64,000 bases of DNA, from the NCBI GenBank assembly GCA_015680685.1, contig MNCI01004713.1, forward strand, positions 129,578 through 193,577, given 5' to 3'. Position 1 is the first letter of the stretch. Every line of letters starts with the position of its first letter. Made by a program: the position numbers and the translations under genes. This stretch comes from Gnetum montanum. Lineage: Eukaryota; Streptophyta; Gnetopsida; Gnetales; Gnetaceae. Below, in pieces: positions 36,563 through 46,233 of the stretch. Under the pieces are notes generated by a model that searched no databases, had not been told where the DNA came from, and saw nothing but the letters and a program-made list of their open reading frames with translations.

Positions 36563-37640
36563 ATCGATGTTTTCAAATCACCTTATTAAATGTTTTGCCA
36601 AGTCACAGTATGGTTGTAAGTGTTGGGCTTTACATGTATAAACATCTGTGATTTGGTTTAAGACCAGTTGTGAGTCTCCTCTGACCACAAGCCGTATGAT
36701 GTTTGAAGCGAATGCTGCCGCGAGACCTCTAAGGAGACCTTCATATTCTGCTATGTTGTTGGTACAATGAAAATTGAAATGATAACCAAAGGGTCGGATC
36801 TCCCTGGAGGGATAGGTGATGACAGCGGCTGCACTTCCTCCTCGAGAGGTGGATGTTCCATCAAAGTTTAGAATGGCGTCGTAGTCATTCGGCACTATGT
36901 CTATTGGGCTTATATTCTCATCCGAGAATTCTGGCTCTATTACCGCTTGATCGTGTGTTGGTGATGTGGTCATTTGACTTGCTATGGCTTGACCCTTAAC
37001 TGATGATTGCGCTATGTAGTGCAGGTCAAATTCACCTATCATGGCTTTCCAGCGGGCTATCCGACTCATTTCGTAAATGTTTCCTGTTATAGCCCTTAGC
37101 ACATTATCTTTGCAAATTACATTAACTTGGTTACGGAAGAGGTAATGTCGCCATTTTCTCAAGGAAAAGACCAAAGCTAAACAGGACCTCTCCACGTCGT
37201 TATATTTTTTCTCGTGGGCAACTAATGCATGGCTTAGATAATATACAGGGACTTCCGTTCCGTCATCTTGTTTTTGGCAAAGCATAGATACGATTGACGA
37301 ATTCGAAGTGGCAAGGTAGATGTAAAATGGTTTATCGTTTTGAGGTCGATAAACCATGGGTAGTCGGGCAAGTGCCGTTTTAATGTTATCGAATGCTTCT
37401 TGGCACTGTGGAGTCCATTCGAAATGGACGTTCTTGCGTAATAGGTGGTTTATAGGTTTTAGTTTGTCTGTCAGTTTTTCTATGAAGCGCCTGATAAACT
37501 GTAATCTACCTTTTAGACCTCGAAGTTTGGTAAGGTTTCTGGGTGGTTTCAGGTTTGTTATGGCCTTAACCTTATCGGGGTCTACTCATATCCCTGCTTC
37601 TGAGGCTATAAATCCAAGCATTTTTCCTGTCTTGACGCCA
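36563..37640 (-). pseudogene. RNase H and archaeal-type second RNase H of element B
   Basis: The frame 37357-36578 holds the normal pol RNase H (FYIYLATSNSS in the position of the YIDAS motif, YNDVERSCLALVFSLRKWRHY) and then a second domain starting ILNFDGTSTSRGGSAAA, with NIAEYEGLLRGLAAA and VRGDSQLVLNQI. Two RNase H domains in tandem are diagnostic of the Tat lineage. The first domain's catalytic D is replaced (YLATS), while the second keeps the D, E and D positions. A frame break separates it from RT and another from the integrase frame. Confidence 0.88.
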
Positions 37641-38740
37641 AAGACACATTTTTTGGGTTAAGTCTCAGTTCGTACATTAAACAACGCTTTAATACTAAGT
37701 CGAGATCTTGTACATGTTGCTTCGTTGTTTTTGATTTAACCACAATGTCATCTACGTAGTCGTTGAGCGAGTGTAACATGTAATCGCTAAAGATGAATGT
37801 CATCGCTCTTTGATACGTGGCCCCTGCATTCTTGAGACCAAAGGGCATCATTGTGTAACAAAAGGTTCCCCATGGTGTCATAAAGGTTGTCCGAAGCTGA
37901 TACTCCGGGTTGATGCGTATTTGATTGTATCCCGAGAAGCCGTCCATAAAAGATAATAAGGCATGCCCAGCAGTCGAGTCAACAAGTTGATCAATGCTGG
38001 GTAGGGGAAAATCATCTTTTATGGTTGCAACATTTAAATCCCAGAAATCAATGCATAAGCGAATGCTTCCATTCTTCTTCGGGACTATGACGATGTTGGA
38101 TACCCACTCGGCGTAATCAACAGCCCGAATGAAACCAGCTTGATATAGCTTGGTGATCTCATTACGAACTGCCAATGCCACCTCGGGTTTAACCTTTCGT
38201 GCCTTCTGTTTTACCGGTCAATTTCGGATCAAGAATAATGTTATGCTGGACAATCCAAGGGTCTAACCCGGGCATGTCCGTGTAAGACCAAGCGAATGCT
38301 TTCATGTTTTCCTTGAGCACGTCCTCAATGTCTTTGGCTAATTGCAGTTTTAGTAATGTGCTTAATTTTAATATTTTAGTTTCCCCATCGGACATGGTTA
38401 TTGGGGTTTCGTTCAACGGGTATTCGGTGATATTTTTGGCTTCTATGTCGAGGGATTTTGTCATACCTTTGTAGTTGTCTATTGTTTGCTGTGTTGAGGC
38501 TATGACTGCGTCGTCCGTTGATGAACTTAAGTGGATGAGGTTTATGTTGATGTCCCTTGCAATTTTGCCATATGGTCCATCGATAATTAATGGTTCGGTT
38601 AAGTGCTGGCAATCCATCAGGCTTGCTCCTGCTAATAAACAGAGAACTGAATGAGCTAATGGGTATCGTTCTATGTTCTTTGATAATTTTAGATTATGTG
38701 TACATGCATGATGGTGGATTGTCATCACACCGGGACGCAT
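37606..38740 (-). pseudogene. Reverse transcriptase of element B
   Basis: The upstream frame (38740-38189) is the RT N-terminal extension, with LLKLQLAKDIEDVLKEN and FAWSYTDMPGLDP. A frame break leads to 38181-37606: VPKKNGSIRLCIDFWDLN, FPLPSIDQLVD, SFMDGFSGYNQIRI, PFGLKNAGATYQR and an intact catalytic YVDDIVVKS. A small deletion near 37650 shifts the frame after RLNPK. RT copies element RNA into cDNA. RT is separated from protease by 5.6 kb, so expression in one polyprotein would need splicing. Confidence 0.9.
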
Positions 38741-38749
38741 GGTAGTTTA

Positions 38750-38935
38750 AGGCCATACTGGGCCGTGAGTGGCAATTTAACTTCTTACCGGGCCAAATGT
38801 AATCCGTAGGTGGCAGTTTAAGGCCGTACCGGGCCGTAGGGGGTTCGTATGTGGCAGTTTAAGGCCGTACCGGGCCGTAACGGTAGTTTAAGGTCGTACC
38901 GAGCCGTAACGGTAGTTTACGCTGGAATGTTCGGC
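38750..38935. repeat. Junction hairpin array 5' of RT in B
   Basis: Five or six copies of AGTTTAAGGCCGTACCGGGCC-like text. GGCC (38822-38825) and GGCC (38832-38835) flank the 6-nt loop GTACCG. It lies between the RT start and the promoter of the antisense gene. Confidence 0.75.
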
Positions 38936-39110
38936 GTAAACTCATGAAAAGGGGTTCATAGGGGAACTGGGACGTAGTAATTTTGTTTTTATTTTAGATA
39001 TATATAGTTTTTTATTTTTTTTTGAGCAAATTTTGGTGAAAAATAAGTAAAAAGGTAAAAAGTAGCAAAAAGTTGCAAACTGGGAAGCGGCGGTGACAGC
39101 GACGGCGGAG

Positions 39111-39135
39111 CGCTATATAAAGGGGGGGGGGGCGT
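39111..39135 (+). promoter_or_regulatory. TATA box of the antisense gene, followed by G11
   Basis: CTATATAA (39113-39120) followed by AG and eleven G residues fits a plant core promoter on the + strand, opposite to the element. A transcription start about 30 bp downstream would lie near 39150, and the first long-frame ATG is at 39365. No equally good box is seen at the corresponding place in element A. Confidence 0.6.
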
Positions 39136-39364
39136 CATTTGTAACATTGTATTTCAGGGCATAACATTTGAGTGAGCGTAAGCATTAACTGCAAAACTTA
39201 GCATAAGCGTAAACCCAAACCCCAGCATAGACGCCGATTGACGAAACCCTGGCGTAGACGCCAACGACTAAACCCAACGTAGACGCTGAGCGTATAAGGT
39301 CAAGCGTAGGCGGACAAAGTTTCAACCCTCAGCGTAAGTTGTCAATCCCAACATAGATGCAAAG

Positions 39365-42300
39365 ATGGGCAAAGGCAAGGAAGTGGAAGGGCAGGGGAGG
39401 AAGGGACCTGACTTGACCTTTGCAGAGGAGAGCGAAGCCATGCTGTAGTGCCTGCCCAGGCCAAGGATTCCATCATGGCCTGGATCATCACATAGGTAGG
39501 CTCTGATCCCGCCTCTGTTAGTTATTTTTGCTGGTGTATGTTTCGTAGTGTAGACAGTCTCGTAAAATATTTCGGCGTATACGCTGAGTGTAAAATATTT
39601 CGGCGTGTATGCCGAGTGTAAAATATTTCAGCGTATACGCCGAGCGTAAGGAGTTAGCGTAAAGTCTTGATAGCATAGATTGTCATAGCGTAATCTATTT
39701 TCAGTGCACAGCGTAATCACTTTTTCTTGCATGAAGCGTAGACGATTGTATCAGCGTATACGCTGAAGGCTGTATGGTGTAATAAGTTTTCTATGCATGA
39801 AGTTTTCTGTTTTATCAGTGTAGACGATCTGCGCTGTGATGGCGTATACGCTGAGGGTTTCTATAGCGTATACGCTGAGCGTGAATAGTTAATTGTTTTC
39901 AAGCGTGGTGCAGCGTAGATTTATTTTTGTGTAAACTATTTTTCTACGTAAATTCTGTTCGGTGCCTAGCGTAGACTATTTACGCTAACAACTTCTGTGG
40001 CGTATACGCTGAGGGTTTCTTTAGCGTATACGCTGAGCGTAAGAGGTTCGGGCGACAGCGTAAATAGTTGGTTGTCAGCGTATACGCCGGGTTAGGCAGC
40101 GTATACGCCGAGCGTAAACAGTTAGGAAATTTTTCTAAGTGTTAGTCTATGATGTGAACTTTTTTTTTTTCACGTTGTTTTGATACATGGCTGATTTATC
40201 GTGGCATCCTGATTGCTTGCAGGGATAGTAAGCCTTTTCTCCTCGTTATTGAGCTTGTTGGGATGTTAACATGGTTTGGCCTCATTGAGGCTGATGAGCC
40301 TACCCTGGATCTAACTATGGACAACAATGGGGTCTGGTTCAGAGAAGGTGCATGTGAATTCTTGGCCTTCATGCTAGACAACTTCGAAGTGGCGATCTGG
40401 TCGTAGCTAAGTGAACTGGTGGCGCGAAGTGTGCTTGAGGCAATGTTGCCAGGAGCTGCGGAGGGTGTCATGGTCTTCATAGCAGACATTGACGAGGGGC
40501 CGTTTGTTAACAAGGATGGTTCTACCCGCGGGCCCAGGTCTACACGCCCGTTAGCGTGCGTGTGGGCACAGTTGCCACGAGGGTTGGACTACCTCAACAA
40601 CACTCTATTCATAGTTGCACGCGTGCACATGCTGTTTCAGAATCCCCTTGGCACCATGTACCAGGTGGATAGGTAGGACCATTTAATTTTATTATTTCTC
40701 TTCGCCATTTGGTATTTGCTTCTATTCTGACCTCCATTCATTTGTAGGCCTAAAGTTAACCTGGATGGGACGTGCGTTGAGGACGAAGGACTTGCTCTTG
40801 CTCACACTGCTCTAGAGGCTTTTATGGCAGGTCCCACCCTTCGTGGAACTGTATTGGGTCAAATGAAGGGTGCTATCATTCATTTTCATAAACAGTTCTG
40901 TAGAGCATTTGCGATGTGCAAAGCTCGTGGGTGGTTGCATGAAGACTGGTCAAACAATGGACCGGTCTTCCCCCGTGACTCTGGCAGCACATCCAAGTCC
41001 ACAACTAACGGTAAATGATAACATTTCCTAGATGTGCTAACGTGTTTGTTTAACTGCCGAGAGTTATACTGGTACGACAATCTCAAATTGTATTTGCAGT
41101 TGATGTACCTCCTGGCGGGGACCCTGTCACAATTGGGCCAACTGAGACTACCTTGTCAATGATGTTCGGGGAGGTGACTAAGGCTCAAAAATGGTTGTGT
41201 AACCATGTCCCGCCATCCATTGTTCATTGCTTAGACAATGCCGACCTTATGGAGCTCTTCACGACCTCGAGTCCTGATGTATTTGTAGCAGAAATGATCG
41301 GGATTGTGGATTCCTTTAATGAGTCTGTCTCCTACTACAACACCCGAATTAAGGGTGTTAAGGTAGTTTTCCATCTGTTGCCTAAGTTCTTTTCAAACTT
41401 ATTTGGGGTACCAGCAGATGGCATAAGTGTAGTTTTAGACAGGGCTCATAAAGAGCTCCAAACGGTACGTGAATTAGAGGACTGGCTGGGCGTGGCCAAG
41501 GGTGCCAAGTGATTCCCGATGCAGGGGAAAGCAAAGGTTGAGGAGGTAAATGAACTATATCCCCTGTTTAGGGTGCGGGTATTCCCCAAAACCCTTTCCC
41601 AGGTACAGAGTCTTGGGGTTGAGGTTGTACGCGTCATGCGAACTATCCTGGAAACTGGAATGCGCTATAACTGGGCTAAATTTTTGTTGTCGGGCATGAA
41701 CAAGGAGATAGTGCGATTGCACTCGAATGTCGAGGTGCAATCCCACTTCACCTTTTCCTTCTTTGCCGGTTACCTTCATCGCTTTGCCTAGTTTCTGGTA
41801 GTTCACGCAGATAACAAGTTTGTTCTACGGGATCGGGGTCAACTATCCCGTCCGTGGATCAATCACTTATTTGAAACAGCCAAGTCCCAAGATGCTCCTG
41901 AGGGCATTGATGAGTCCATGTCTATCATGATAGGGGGATCATTTGGTACGTCAATCCACACCCATGATAGTTTGGGATTGGAACCGGACAATGTACCCTA
42001 TACTGTGAGAAAAGCAGAACGGGTTATCAAGGAAACTGTTGGCCAAGCCAAATCGAAGCTGAAAAGACACGAACACCCAACTGAGGAGGTCTCGTATGTG
42101 AGCGAGCCAAGAGTGAAGTGCATACGATTCAAGATGCCTGGTAAGTAGACTTCGCCTGCCTATTGTTTTATCATTTTCGTTTCGCTCATAATTTTTTGTT
42201 CAATCGCTTACATGTCACTGATACCTTTGGCTTGATTTGAGAAGTGAGGAAGCAGGCTTTAGAAATGATCATTGAGGAGGAGGAGACCAACACGGAGTGG

Positions 42301-43822
42301 AATAATGAGGAGGAGAATGTGGAGAAGGATCAGGGAGGAGGAACAGAGGAGTTAAAGGAAACACCACAGAAACTGAACCGTTGGATGATCAAGGTGGTAT
42401 CGATCAAGTGTTCAACAGCTTTCTTAAGGGAAAGTTGGACTTAGGCGATCCCCCGGAAGTTGACAAGGAGCACGGTATGTTTTCTTTTATTTTTATTTTA
42501 TACTGCTTCGTTAGTTATCATTTCCATGGTATTTTATTTTCATATTTTCATTTTTTCTAGACGAAGGCAGTGAAACCAGGACGGTGCGGTTAGACGTACC
42601 CATGAAGACAGTTCCTCCTGAGAGGATCATGGAGGTTAGTTCATCCCGCACCCGTGAGCCATTTACTTGGACAGAAATGCCAAGTAAGAAGGATTTTGTG
42701 GCTGGAATCGCTGAAGAGGTTGTCGAACGAATTCAGGAGGTCCACCTTGAAATAGTTATAACGTTTTTTTTGAATCATTTGCCGTTTTTCGCACCTTGTT
42801 CATGTTGTATTAACGTTTGTTCTTTTCGTGTGCATAGGTGCCAAATTGAGGTGGGATCCCTCTGAGAGCATCAGCATAGAGAGTTTACCCTCACTATCCC
42901 CATAGGTGGAGCAGGTGCCAAGACCTGTTTATGAGGAGGTGGCGGAAGGTCTTGTGCACAACGCCAAGTCACTGTGGACCTGTAGGTGTTCTGTCGAGCA
43001 GTTGTGGCTGCAGATCCAGGAAAAGGAAAAAGAAGTCTCCAAATTATCAGTTGAACATGACGATCTTAAGGCTTGGTACGAGTTCACCGCTGCTAAACTA
43101 AGTGGTGATCGCTCTTGGCGAACGTCCGAGGTTACGTACACCAAGTATTGGAATCTACTAAATCGTCATGCGTCACTGACTCGGAGAATGGTAGAGCGTA
43201 AAGCCCAAATTGATCTCCTGAACCTCAAATGTCAAGATTGGACAACCTTCGCTTCCAAGGTTTGCAAGTGGGGTCAGGATACGAAGAACCACAAACATCA
43301 CTACAAGAAATCATTAAAAGAAGTATCCATTGAAAAGCGCCAACTAGAAATGTTTGTGGAGGGTTTGGGTTTGTGCTCTACTTTTGACACTTTTGCCCAA
43401 AACACAACTGTCGAGATGGAGTCGCCTACTAGGGTGATTACAACTGCTTCTGGGGAAGTGTCTGTGGGTGAATTCCCTTTGAAGTGTCCTACCTAGTCAG
43501 TTGTTGACAAGGGGAAAACCTTGGCAGACGTTGACCTAGGCCTTGATGGGACGGATTAGGCTAGTGCTTCAGAGGAGGAAATCCTTCATCGGCTGGAATT
43601 TGGGTTAGGGGGATCTCCTATGGTAAGCATTTTGTCATTATGAAATTTATTTGTTAAATAATTTTTGAAATTTTGATGTTCTCTTATTCTTATATTGGTT
43701 GTCTTGTTTTGTATTTTCAGGATGAAGGTGGTGACGATGTCCAAGAAGCTGGCCCCAGCAGGGCAGGGGTCCCCAACGCCGGTGGATCTAAAGGGGACGA
43801 TCCTCCCGTCCCAGATGCTTAG
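39365..43822 (+). pseudogene. Multi-exon antisense gene between protease and RT of element B
   Basis: Exons inferred from frames and GT-AG sites: 39365-39495, 40223-40672, 40748-41010, 41100-42140, 42242-42474, 42561-about 42740, 42838-43622 and 43721-43822, about 1060 codons. All boundaries except exon 6/7 keep phase, and acceptors have pyrimidine tracts. Exon 1 is basic (MGKGKEVEG). Exons 2-3 resemble FCP1/HAD phosphatases (LLVIELVGML, REGACEFL, FEVAIWS) but lack the catalytic Asp residues. Exon 4 resembles the 'putative plant transposon protein' domain. Exon 5 is acidic; exon 7 is Lys/Glu-rich and probably coiled coil. Stops at 39446, 40404, 41510, 41789, 42903, 43494 and 43557 are TAG or TGA, all explicable by C-to-T change, and exon 5 has a frameshift. 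Function unknown; the gene was probably intact when the family spread. Confidence 0.72.
39496..40222 (+). repeat. Intron 1 of antisense gene, rich in GCGTATACGC palindromes
   Basis: Donor AG|GTAGG and acceptor TTGCAG|GG. About ten copies of AGCGTATACGCT or close variants lie between 39573 and 40110, several as pairs separated by about 25 bp. The same word fills the LTR and leader arrays of element B. Confidence 0.75.
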
Positions 43823-43862
43823 TTTTTTTTTAGTTTTTAGTTTTTAGTTTTTAGTTTTTCCT
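43823..43862 (+). repeat. TTTTTAG microsatellite after the antisense stop codon
   Basis: Directly after the TAG at 43820-43822 the sequence is T-rich with about five TTTTTAG units. It probably belongs to the 3' UTR of the antisense gene. No clear AATAAA signal was found downstream. Confidence 0.6.
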
Positions 43863-44114
43863 TTGGAACTATGCTGACTCAAATTGATACGGGAATTGTA
43901 AATTGAAAATTTTGAGATGGACAGAAACAGTTGACACTTATAATTGTATAGCATTGCATGTATAAAATTTTTTTGTTGATTTTGAGTTTGATTGCACACA
44001 CGACACAACAATGTAAAATATTTTGGTTTATTTTTTTTTTGTTTTAAGTGTAATGTGCGGATGTAATTATAAATGATAAAAAAAGAGGAAAACAAAGTAC
44101 AAGTGTGTGATCTA

Positions 44115-44375
44115 GTTTGAGGCCATTTCGGGCCCCATGCGTAGTTTAAGGCCATTTCGGGCCCCAGTTGTAAACAAGTAACATTTCGGATAATGTGGGT
44201 GGGTTTCTCGGTTGACCGACCATTTCTGATCGTGGCTAGTTTTATGTCATTGCGGACATGATAGTTTAACGTCTTTCCGGACAGGGAGTGTAGTTTAATT
44301 TTTTTTCTGATTTGTTGTAGTTTAACGTCATTTTGGACGAGTTGTAGTTTAACGTCGTTTCAGACATATTGAGGT
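44115..44375. repeat. Junction hairpin array 3' of protease in B
   Basis: Six or seven copies of the AGTTTA-stem-loop motif: GGCC-ATTTCG-GGCC at 44121-44134 and 44150-44163, ATGTC-ATTGCG-GACAT at 44244-44259, CGTC-ATTTTG-GACG at 44326-44339. It lies between the protease stop and the end of the antisense gene, which converge here. Confidence 0.8.
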
Positions 44376-44379
44376 GGTA

Positions 44380-46233
44380 TTATTTTAGAGATTTTTTGAT
44401 TTTTTTCTTTTTAATGTTAGGCAATGTGTCAACGGGTATGATTTTGTATTCAACGTCCCCTTCGTTGATCACATTGAATGGTAATTCGGCCCAAGGGACG
44501 TCTGATGGAGTGGTTCCTGTGTCAGTGTTTTCTTGTGTTTTGGTATTTGCTGTGAGTTCTGTGTTAGTCTCTAATTGAGAGGATGTATGTACAATGTCAG
44601 GCGCAGGTGTTTCTATTTTAGGTGGATCATGTTCTGTGTTTAAAGGATTGACGCCTACTGCTTGTTGTTCGTTTATGTCGTTTCGGCTAGGCTCTTTAAG
44701 CTCAACATCTGAGCCTTGGTCCGTGTCTATGTGTGATAAAATAATAGGTGTAGCCGCTTCCCTGTGTATGATGATTTCACCGCCTTCATAAGGCAGGTGA
44801 ATCTCTTGATGTATAGGGGACAAGACCGCTTTCAGTTGGGCCAACCAGGGCCTTCCTAATATTAGGTTGAATCCTGGCATTTCATCGACCACTACGAAGT
44901 TGGTAGACGTGGGAAATTGATCCCCTGCTATGAAGTCTAAGGTCACTATGCCTTTGACCATGACGCGTGACCCGCTAAATGATTTTAAACATGTAGTCAC
45001 GGTTGGTTTGATTAACTTCGTCAGCTCTAGTTGTTCAACGATGGGGTATGGTACTACGTTCGTAGCAGCTCCATCGTCTACGTGGACCCTATGTATCTTG
45101 AACTGATTTACGCGTATCGTTATGAACATGGGGGTTATTGTTACCTCCCCTGTTTTCTTATCCACTTTAATGTTATCATTGTGGAAGCTTAGTGGTTTGG
45201 AAGTTGACCCTTGGGGCGAGTACATTACCGTGTGAATGGAAGGTTCATTCGGGGGCAAGTCTTTGTTTACTGGGATTGACGTTAGCATGCGTACCAAAGC
45301 TTCACGATGCGTTTGGGATGTTAGAACTAAGTCATACAAGCTTAGTGAAGTGTTCTTTTGTTTGAGTGCTTGTGTGACTTGCGTTAAAGCCATTGTCAAG
45401 TCTCTACTGTTGGGCGCGTTTGCATCAGCAGTGACTGGGTCCATTGGGCCTAACAGTTTTATCTCATGCTTTGTTGGTCTGTCGTTTTTACTTGAAGTCA
45501 CTGTTTTAGACGTATCAGTTGTTTTTGATGGTTCGCCCTCGTTACCTGCGTTTGGTTGACTGTTGGGTGGCATCATGGGTACGACATTAAATGGAGTGGG
45601 TTTAGGTGGTCCTACAGCTAACCGTTGACGCTCCTTCTCCAAGTGTTCACGCATAAGCTTATCCGCTAAGCGTTCTCGTGTGTGGCGTGGAGGTGGAGCT
45701 GGTCTTGGAGCTTCGGGTTGCCTTGGGATTCGTACCACATATGAAGCTGGGCAGGGTTGTGGTTGGACAGTCGGATGTGGTTGAGCAAAAGGTTGGCCAG
45801 GCATCCTAATGACGTGGGGGCTAGGTTTGCCTTGCGTTTGTGAGGTGGAGGTTTGGTAATCATTAGGACTTGCGGATGTCCTAACAACGTATGAGGTTTG
45901 TTTAGGCTGAGGTTGGACCTCCGCTGTTGCAACTTCAGGCGGCACTCGGACTACGAAAGGGGCAGGTCGAGTAGGAGGGGTTGATAGATTCGGGGTAGTG
46001 ACAGCGGGAGGTATGCACACTACATATGATTTTTGCAGGGCAAATGATGGTTGAGGCATGGATGCAGACGGAGTGGGAGGAACATGGATTACAAACGGCT
46101 TGTTAGGTATTTGTTGTTTATATTCAGAGTAGACGGTGTTAATGTTGGGTGTCTTGGGTTCATCATCAAAGCAGATGGTGTTGATAACGTACGATGCCTC
46201 TTTGGTGTTCAGAGGGTCTTTATACACCCCCAT
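44380..46233 (-). CDS. Gag C-terminal part and aspartic protease of element B
   Basis: An intact 617-codon frame. The first ~250 residues are Pro/Gln-rich with repeated SYVVRxP-type phrases, a linker after the Gag zinc finger. The protease domain follows: ITPMFITIRVNQFKIHRVHV then DDGAATNVV, the D-G-A active site in Tat-type form, and NLILGRPWLAQL near the domain end. A Thr/Pro/Glu-rich tail ends in a Lys-rich peptide. Element A shows the same tail, so the stop at 44380 is conserved. The protease would cleave Gag and Pol; pol lies 5.6 kb further on, as in elements with a protease-RT intron. Confidence 0.85.
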   Translation of the reverse strand: MGVYKDPLNTKEASYVINTICFDDEPKTPNINTVYSEYKQQIPNKPFVIHVPPTPSASMPQPSFALQKSYVVCIPPAVTTPNLSTPPTRPAPFVVRVPPEVATAEVQPQPKQTSYVVRTSASPNDYQTSTSQTQGKPSPHVIRMPGQPFAQPHPTVQPQPCPASYVVRIPRQPEAPRPAPPPRHTRERLADKLMREHLEKERQRLAVGPPKPTPFNVVPMMPPNSQPNAGNEGEPSKTTDTSKTVTSSKNDRPTKHEIKLLGPMDPVTADANAPNSRDLTMALTQVTQALKQKNTSLSLYDLVLTSQTHREALVRMLTSIPVNKDLPPNEPSIHTVMYSPQGSTSKPLSFHNDNIKVDKKTGEVTITPMFITIRVNQFKIHRVHVDDGAATNVVPYPIVEQLELTKLIKPTVTTCLKSFSGSRVMVKGIVTLDFIAGDQFPTSTNFVVVDEMPGFNLILGRPWLAQLKAVLSPIHQEIHLPYEGGEIIIHREAATPIILSHIDTDQGSDVELKEPSRNDINEQQAVGVNPLNTEHDPPKIETPAPDIVHTSSQLETNTELTANTKTQENTDTGTTPSDVPWAELPFNVINEGDVEYKIIPVDTLPNIKKKKIKKSLK

